The position numbers and the translations under genes are program-made. From positions 1 through 41,351 of the forward strand of contig NZ_LXYG01000007.1 of NCBI RefSeq assembly GCF_001650905.1: DNA of 41,351 nucleotides, written 5' to 3'. Below the pieces are notes generated by a model. That model ran no database searches. It was not told where the DNA came from and saw only the letters and a list, made by a program, of their open reading frames with translations. Every line of letters begins with the position of its first letter. The first letter of the stretch is position 1. This stretch comes from Balneola sp. EhC07. GTDB taxonomy: Bacteria; Bacteroidota; Rhodothermia; Balneolales; Balneolaceae. Shown here in pieces: positions 36,550 to 41,351 of this stretch.

Positions 36550-36582
36550 GACGTCATCCCGAATTTATTTCGGGATCTTTGT
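36550..36582 (+). repeat. left copy of the GIY-YIG-flanking palindrome
   Basis: Begins GACGTC, then ATCCCGAA and TTCGGGAT form an 8-bp stem (36556-36563 with 36569-36576) around a 5-nt loop, and it ends CTTTGT. It is inverted relative to the copy at 36921-36950. Confidence 0.9.
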
Positions 36583-36614
36583 AAGGAATGGTAGTCGAAT
36601 CTGTCTTACTAATT

Positions 36615-36905
36615 ATGAGCAAAGGATACTTCTATTTTCTAACCAACTTTCAAAGGACTACGCTATATATTGGTTTTACTTCTAATCTCACTAGAAGAAT
36701 TTGGGAACATAAACAAGGAAAAGGTTCAGAGTTTACTTCAAAGTATAAGCTAACTATTCTGGTTTACGCAGAGGAATTCGATTCAATAGTGGATACCATT
36801 GATCGCGAAAAGCAATTAAAGAATTGGCATAAAGAATGGAAATGGAATTTGGTAAAGCAACACAATCCAAAGCTGGAAGATTGGGATGAGACTTTAAGGG
36901 GTTGA
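36615..36905 (+). CDS. small stand-alone GIY-YIG nuclease
   Basis: A 96-residue protein that is almost only a GIY-YIG domain (UPF0213/YhbQ-like). The first motif is YFYFL at residues 5-9 in place of GIY; YIG is at 18-20. The catalytic arginine is in NLTRRIWEHK (R27 or R28), the metal-binding glutamate is E65 in DREKQ, and the conserved asparagine is in QHNP (N84). The family cuts DNA with one metal ion; the target here is unknown. The frame is open to 36588, but the ATG at 36615 gives the family's short N-terminus. Inverted palindromes lie 32 bp before the start and 15 bp after the stop. Confidence 0.9.
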   Translation: MSKGYFYFLTNFQRTTLYIGFTSNLTRRIWEHKQGKGSEFTSKYKLTILVYAEEFDSIVDTIDREKQLKNWHKEWKWNLVKQHNPKLEDWDETLRG

Positions 36906-36920
36906 TCTGAGGTAGCTCAT

Positions 36921-36950
36921 AAGATCCTGAAACAAGTTCAGGATGACGTC
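36921..36950 (-). repeat. right copy of the GIY-YIG-flanking palindrome
   Basis: On the minus strand it begins GACGTCATCCTGAA and ends GATCTT. The stem is ATCCTGAA with TTCAGGAT (36924-36931 with 36937-36944) around a 5-nt loop. Compared with the left copy, the C-G pair at stem position 5 is a T-A pair. Confidence 0.9.
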
Positions 36951-36993
36951 ATTTAGATGGAACATTTCTTATTGGTAAAGATGTTCTGCTTCC

Positions 36994-38502
36994 ATGACTA
37001 TCAACAAAGACTACGACGTAATTATTATTGGTTCGGGAATGGGAGGGATGAGTGCAGGGGCGATGCTTGCCAATGACGGCTACAAAGTTCTGATCCTGGA
37101 AGCCGCGGCAGTTCCGGGTGGATGCAGTTCATCGTATTACAGAAAAGGATTTACGTTCGAGTCTGGCGCGACTACACTTATCGGATTTGATGAAAATCAG
37201 CCATTGTGGAAATTGGAGAGAGAAACCGGAATTCAGATTCCCAGAGAAGAGATCACTCCAAGTATGACGGTCAGGTTAGATGGCGAAGAGATTATCCGGT
37301 ATAAAGATCGGGCAGAATGGATTGAAGAAGCCGGACGAGTTTTTGGTAATCCTCAGGCACAGAGATCATTCTGGGAAGAAGCACTAAAAGTCTCTGATAC
37401 CGTTTGGGGTGTATCACTCAAAAATCCTTTTTTTCCACCGCAGAATATAACCGATTGGGGAAGACTGGCGATCTTAAATTCTCCCTTAGATGTTTGGGTG
37501 TTACCTTATGCCATTCAATCGGTTGAGGATGTAATGCGAAAGTTTGGAGTTGACACACCTAAGTTTCGTCGATTTGTAGATGAACAGTTGATGATCACAG
37601 CTCAATCAAAAGCAGAAGATACACCGTTTTTATTCGGTGCAGCCGGTTTGACTTATACCAACTATTCGAATTTTTATGTTCCCGGTGGATTACTGGAAAT
37701 GATCAACTCCATCAGAAGTTTTATTCAGGAAAAGGATGGTGCTCTTCATACTAGGGAAGCGGTTACTCATCTGAGTAAAAAAGAAGAAGAGTTCATCATT
37801 CAAACCAAAAAAGGAAATATTTACCAAGCCCCGATCGTGGTTTCCAATATCCCGATATGGAATATGAAAGATATCACATCAGGAGAAATGACGGAGTATT
37901 TTGTAGAAGAATCTGAAGATTTTGACGAAGCTTGGGGAGCGATCACATTAGGTATAGCAACCACGGATACTTATCCCGATGAAATGAGTTTACACCATCA
38001 AATTCATTTGGAAGAAGAAGATTCTATTCCGTTTACAAATTCAGATTCGATATTTGTATCTATGTCAAAAAGAGGAGATACCGATCGAGCTCCGGAAGGA
38101 AAAAGAACGCTCAATATATCCTGTCACGCTTCACCTGAATATTGGTTTTCATTAAATGGTGATTATGCATCTGCTAAGAAACAAACAGAAGAGTTTATAG
38201 TTGAAACACTAAAACAGAAACTACCGGGTTTTGAACAAAGTGATATCGAAACAATTCATACGGCTACTCCCATTACATGGCAAAATTGGGTATACCGCAA
38301 AAAAGGCAGGGTTGGTGGTATCCCGCAAAGCATGGCACGCAGCTTGCTTAAATGGACACCAAACCAAACGCCATTCTCAGGATTATATCTTGTGGGCGAT
38401 ACAACTTATCCCGGACAAGGAATTCCGGGCGTAACTTTAAGTGGTATCAACGTATATTGGCGTATCAAAAAAAATCAGAACAGAATTAAAAATCAGCGAT
38501 AA
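36994..38502 (+). CDS. FAD-dependent oxidoreductase of the CrtI/carotenoid isomerase type
   Basis: A 502-residue flavoprotein of the phytoene desaturase superfamily (CrtI, CrtD, CRTISO, RetSat). The N-terminal dinucleotide motif GSGMGG (13-18) is followed by GYKVLILEAAAVPGGCSSSY; the C-terminal flavin motif LYLVGDTTYPGQGIPGV lies near residue 465. Members desaturate or isomerise carotenoids or reduce retinol-like substrates. No crtB or other carotenoid gene is nearby, so the substrate is open. Start ATG. The rhomboid gene begins 9 bp after its stop, so it heads a plus-strand group. Confidence 0.87.
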   Translation: MTINKDYDVIIIGSGMGGMSAGAMLANDGYKVLILEAAAVPGGCSSSYYRKGFTFESGATTLIGFDENQPLWKLERETGIQIPREEITPSMTVRLDGEEIIRYKDRAEWIEEAGRVFGNPQAQRSFWEEALKVSDTVWGVSLKNPFFPPQNITDWGRLAILNSPLDVWVLPYAIQSVEDVMRKFGVDTPKFRRFVDEQLMITAQSKAEDTPFLFGAAGLTYTNYSNFYVPGGLLEMINSIRSFIQEKDGALHTREAVTHLSKKEEEFIIQTKKGNIYQAPIVVSNIPIWNMKDITSGEMTEYFVEESEDFDEAWGAITLGIATTDTYPDEMSLHHQIHLEEEDSIPFTNSDSIFVSMSKRGDTDRAPEGKRTLNISCHASPEYWFSLNGDYASAKKQTEEFIVETLKQKLPGFEQSDIETIHTATPITWQNWVYRKKGRVGGIPQSMARSLLKWTPNQTPFSGLYLVGDTTYPGQGIPGVTLSGINVYWRIKKNQNRIKNQR

Positions 38503-38511
38503 GGTTTTCAA

Positions 38512-39138
38512 TTGAATCAATTTTCTCCGAATACTCAGTTTTCATTTTTTCCTCCTGCAATTAAGTACTTATTGATCTGGAACGGGATCTTCTTTTTGGC
38601 CACCATTAACATTTTTGGTTCAGGATGGACTCCAATGGGTTCGGCTCTGGCTCCGTTACTTGTTTTGCAGCCTTTCGGTGATGGGTTTATGCCATGGCAG
38701 CTGGTAACTTACATGTTCTTACATGCGGACTTTTATCACATCTTTTTCAACTTGTTTGCGCTTTGGATATTTGGTCAGGCACTAGAACAATTATGGGGAA
38801 CTAAGCGCTTTTTGATGTACTATTTTTTAACAGGAATCGGAGCAGGTTTGATTCAGCTATTTGTGAGTAGTGGTTCAACTATCGGTGCTTCCGGTGCTGT
38901 GTATGGGATTTTATTAGGATTCGGAATGATGTATCCAAATCGCAGAATCATGCTTTTATTCCCGCCAATCCCAATTAAAGCTAAATATTTTGTTGGATTT
39001 TACGGTGCACTTGAATTATTTAATGGATTAACCAGAGCTGATAGTGGCGTTGCACACTTTGCACATTTAGGTGGTTTATTAGTAGGTTTTATTTTGATCA
39101 AGTTGTGGGGATTAAAGAAACCATCCGAATATGCTTAA
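38512..39138 (+). CDS. rhomboid family intramembrane serine protease (first of two)
   Basis: A 208-residue six-helix rhomboid, which cuts transmembrane substrates within the inner membrane. The catalytic serine is S127 in GASGAVYG and the catalytic histidine is H185 in HFAHLGG. The HADFYHIFFNLFALWIFG block around residue 73 gives the oxyanion-stabilising His and Asn. The start is TTG, 9 bp after the upstream stop. It lies in tandem with a second rhomboid 20 bp downstream; divergent sequences suggest an old duplication. Substrate unknown. Confidence 0.93.
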   Translation: MNQFSPNTQFSFFPPAIKYLLIWNGIFFLATINIFGSGWTPMGSALAPLLVLQPFGDGFMPWQLVTYMFLHADFYHIFFNLFALWIFGQALEQLWGTKRFLMYYFLTGIGAGLIQLFVSSGSTIGASGAVYGILLGFGMMYPNRRIMLLFPPIPIKAKYFVGFYGALELFNGLTRADSGVAHFAHLGGLLVGFILIKLWGLKKPSEYA

Positions 39139-39158
39139 GCTCAGATAATTAGAAAGAG

Positions 39159-40016
39159 ATGAGAAATCAGTCATACGATTCATTTGGAAATACTTTTAAG
39201 CGAGGCTTCATGCGGGTGCCTGTTGCTCTTCGTACGATCATAGCCATCAATGCAGTTATATTTGTAATTCAGTTGCTGGTAGGTCCTAGTTTAAATACAT
39301 GGATCAAATTGAATTTTGGTTTTGTTCCAAATTTTCCAACTATTTATTTAGAGCCTTGGAGAATCATTACCTATGGATTTCTGCATGGTGATTTCATGCA
39401 TTTTCTATTCAACATGCTTTGGCTTTGGTGGATGGGAAGAGCGGTGGAAGATACAATTGGACCAAGATCATTTTTAACGATCTATTTTTCTGCATTGGTA
39501 GCCGGTGCTTTGTTTCATTTTTCATCAGCATTTGTATTTGACTATAATTTAGTGATTGGTGCATCTGCAGCTGTTAATGGAATTATGGTAGCTTTTGCTG
39601 TTCTTTTTCCAAGAACACCGATAATGCTTTTGCTTCTACCACCGATTGAAGCCAGATATTTAGTTGCAGGATTGGTTGCGATCGATGTGTTGCTTCTGAA
39701 CAGCGGAAGTAATGTTGCTCACTTTGCTCATATTGGTGGAGCTTCGGTTGGATATTTATTGACTACGGCTCATAAATCAGGAACAGATCTGAGTAAAGTA
39801 ATTCGATATTTTGAGTATCTTTTTGGTCGGGTAAAACCAAGTCCTTCTTCAAAGCCGAAAAATAAGAATATGAGCATTGTGAAGGATGTTGAGATCGTTG
39901 AAGAAGTTGATCAAACCGAATTGGATGAAATTTTAGAAAAGATATCTAAAAGCGGTTATGATGCTTTGACGAAGGAAGAAAAACAGAAACTATTCGAATT
40001 AAGTAAGAAAAATTAG
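39159..40016 (+). CDS. rhomboid family intramembrane serine protease with C-terminal tail (second)
   Basis: A 285-residue rhomboid. The core is complete: [18 protein letters not shown] near residue 77, the serine S136 in GASAAVNG (the usual Gly after Ser is Ala here), and the histidine H191 in HFAHIGG. After the last helix a cytoplasmic tail of about 75 residues ends in a short helical domain ([20 protein letters not shown], then [10 protein letters not shown]), a tail common in rhomboids from Bacteroidota. Start ATG with AGAAAGAG before it. Its stop is 7 bp from the ispG start, so the two are co-transcribed. Confidence 0.92.
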   Translation: MRNQSYDSFGNTFKRGFMRVPVALRTIIAINAVIFVIQLLVGPSLNTWIKLNFGFVPNFPTIYLEPWRIITYGFLHGDFMHFLFNMLWLWWMGRAVEDTIGPRSFLTIYFSALVAGALFHFSSAFVFDYNLVIGASAAVNGIMVAFAVLFPRTPIMLLLLPPIEARYLVAGLVAIDVLLLNSGSNVAHFAHIGGASVGYLLTTAHKSGTDLSKVIRYFEYLFGRVKPSPSSKPKNKNMSIVKDVEIVEEVDQTELDEILEKISKSGYDALTKEEKQKLFELSKKN

Positions 40017-40023
40017 GGCATAC

Positions 40024-41238
40024 ATGGCTTCTATAAAAAGAAGAAAGTCAATTCAAGTAATGGTTGGTGATGTTCCGGTTGGTGGGGGAGCTCCGATCGT
40101 TGTACAGTCAATGACAAATACCGATACCGCTGATATTGATGAAACAGTAGATCAAATTGATCATCTGCACAAAGCAGGTTCTGAGATCGTCAGAATTACC
40201 GTAAATAATGACGCGGCAGCGAAAGCAGTTCCTCATATCAAAGAGAAATTGATGAATCGTGGAGTTCCCGTGCCTATCGTTGGGGACTTTCATTATAATG
40301 GTCACGTGCTGTTGACGAAATATCCCGACATGGCGGAATCTTTGGGAAAGTTCCGTATCAATCCCGGTAATACAGGGACAAAAACTCGTGACAAGAATTT
40401 TACCACGATTGTAGAACAAGCCATTAAATATGACAAACCCGTTCGAATTGGTGTAAACTGGGGATCGCTGGATCAGCAGTTACTAGCTCAAAAAATGGAT
40501 GCAAATAACGATTTGGCAGAACCTAAGTCAGCCAAAGAAGTGATGCTGGATACTATGGTTGAAAGTGCAAAGCGTTCTTCAAAATTAGCCGAAGATGTTG
40601 GATTGGGATCGGATAAGATCATCATCAGTTGCAAAATGAGTGGTGTTCAGGATGTTGTAAATGTATACACACGAATAGCTGAGGTTGTAGATTATCCGCT
40701 TCATGTAGGATTAACCGAGGCAGGAATGGGGATGAAGGGTATGGTAGCAAGTGCATCGGCTTTGTCCGTTATCTTACAAAGAGGAATTGGTGATACGATA
40801 AGAGTTTCATTAACACCTCAGCCCGGCGCTGACAGAGCATTGGAAGTTCAGGTTGCTCAGCAAGTACTTCAATCGCTGGGAATCAGGAGTTTTATTCCAC
40901 AAGTGACTTCCTGCCCGGGATGCGGACGTACAAAAAGTACATATTTCCAGGAATTAGCTGAAGAAATTCAGGATTACATAGTGGAATCCATGCCGGTATG
41001 GAGAGAAGTATATCCGGGTGTGGAAGAAATGGATGTTGCGGTAATGGGTTGTGTAGTAAACGGCCCCGGAGAATCACGAGCGGCAAATATAGGGATTTCT
41101 CTTCCCGGAACATTTGAAGAGCCCAAAGCTCCGGTTTATGTAGATGGAGAGCATTTCAAAACCCTTAAAGGTGAGGGGATAGGAAAAGAGTTTAAATCTA
41201 TTCTGAATGATTACATTGTAAAAAATTACAAGAACTAG
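40024..41238 (+). CDS. ispG: 4-hydroxy-3-methylbut-2-enyl diphosphate synthase (IspG/GcpE)
   Basis: A 404-residue iron-sulfur enzyme of the MEP isoprenoid pathway, converting MEcPP to HMBPP. An N-terminal TIM barrel opens with [20 protein letters not shown]. The 4Fe-4S ligands are C297 and C300 in CPGCGRT and C343 in GCVVNGPGE, with E350 as the fourth ligand. It is the two-domain form without the large A* insertion found in Chlamydia, plants and most Bacteroidetes (about 600-700 aa). Start ATG. About 110 bp of AT-rich sequence follows to the window end, without a clear terminator. Confidence 0.96.
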   Translation: MASIKRRKSIQVMVGDVPVGGGAPIVVQSMTNTDTADIDETVDQIDHLHKAGSEIVRITVNNDAAAKAVPHIKEKLMNRGVPVPIVGDFHYNGHVLLTKYPDMAESLGKFRINPGNTGTKTRDKNFTTIVEQAIKYDKPVRIGVNWGSLDQQLLAQKMDANNDLAEPKSAKEVMLDTMVESAKRSSKLAEDVGLGSDKIIISCKMSGVQDVVNVYTRIAEVVDYPLHVGLTEAGMGMKGMVASASALSVILQRGIGDTIRVSLTPQPGADRALEVQVAQQVLQSLGIRSFIPQVTSCPGCGRTKSTYFQELAEEIQDYIVESMPVWREVYPGVEEMDVAVMGCVVNGPGESRAANIGISLPGTFEEPKAPVYVDGEHFKTLKGEGIGKEFKSILNDYIVKNYKN

Positions 41239-41351
41239 GTTTTTGTAAGCGAAAGATCGGTTACATAAAAACAATCAGTTATTTACCCTTTCTCAGAATA
41301 TTATCCTTTTAGTTAAGGTGGTATTAAAGATTATTTAAGAAATCTTTAAAA

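Larger units (their letters stand above)
36550..36950. mobile_element. candidate palindrome-GIY-YIG-palindrome unit
   Basis: A 401-bp unit bounded by GACGTC at both ends. It contains one small GIY-YIG nuclease gene between two inverted 30-bp palindromic elements that match at 26 of 30 positions. Two of the four differences are a paired C-G to T-A change that keeps the stem. The intergenic position after polA and the lack of a classical transposase suggest a small mobile or domesticated repeat-nuclease module. Mobility is inferred and not shown. Confidence 0.5.

Noticed and set aside
40108-40419. minus-strand 103-codon frame in ispG
   Set aside because: Antisense shadow of a conserved enzyme.

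Overview
The window looks like a chromosomal stretch from a low-GC member of the Bacteroidota/Balneolota/Rhodothermota group, most likely a Balneola-like bacterium. The signs are a type IX secretion sorting domain with a YPNPFNPST-type motif, a TonB receptor paired with a DUF4249 lipoprotein, DUF5683 and DUF4159 proteins, promoter boxes of the TAnnTTTG type, weak Shine-Dalgarno sequences and many TTG starts. The short IspG (404 aa) argues against a typical Bacteroides-like genome. The placement is inference; no rRNA is present to confirm it.

Layout. 0-6.3 kb: single housekeeping and conserved genes in mixed orientation (anmK, a misnamed 'methyladenine glycosylase' family protein, a thioredoxin-like protein, an RluA-type pseudouridine synthase, a PPK2 kinase, a DUF1801 protein), with an AT-rich, partly decayed spacer at 4.56-4.96 kb. 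6.3-10.8 kb: a minus-strand overlapping operon of a DUF2339 membrane protein, a DUF3311 small membrane protein and a sodium:solute symporter. 10.9-20.6 kb: plus-strand genes: uvrC; an ECF sigma/anti-sigma pair; parA-parB followed by DUF5683 and LOG-family genes; a secreted TPR protein; transketolase. 20.7-30.5 kb: mostly minus-strand envelope genes: a T9SS-exported beta-propeller protein with a lipoprotein partner, and a TonB receptor-DUF4249-DUF4159-VOC operon, with a plus-strand class III aminotransferase between and a DUF72 gene after. 30.67-31.04 kb: tmRNA (ssrA). 31.1-31.3 kb: two palindromes, one about 136 nt long. 31.3-33.6 kb: an RsbU-type phosphatase and adenosine deaminase, separated by a heptanucleotide array. 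33.7-41.2 kb: polA, a small GIY-YIG nuclease gene between two inverted palindromes, a CrtI-like oxidoreductase, two adjacent rhomboid proteases and ispG.

The best candidate for an undescribed system is at 36550-36950. A 96-residue stand-alone GIY-YIG nuclease gene sits between two inverted copies of a 30-bp palindromic element. The copies match at 26 of 30 positions, and two of the four differences are a compensating C-G to T-A change in the stem. This layout resembles REP/RAYT systems but with a different nuclease. A probable decayed half-copy lies at 4592-4612. Other non-coding structure includes six-copy arrays of the same heptamer at 1-42 and 32571-32612 in opposite orientation, and the long imperfect hairpin next to ssrA.

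All names rest on motif recognition by eye. No database search or folding program was run.
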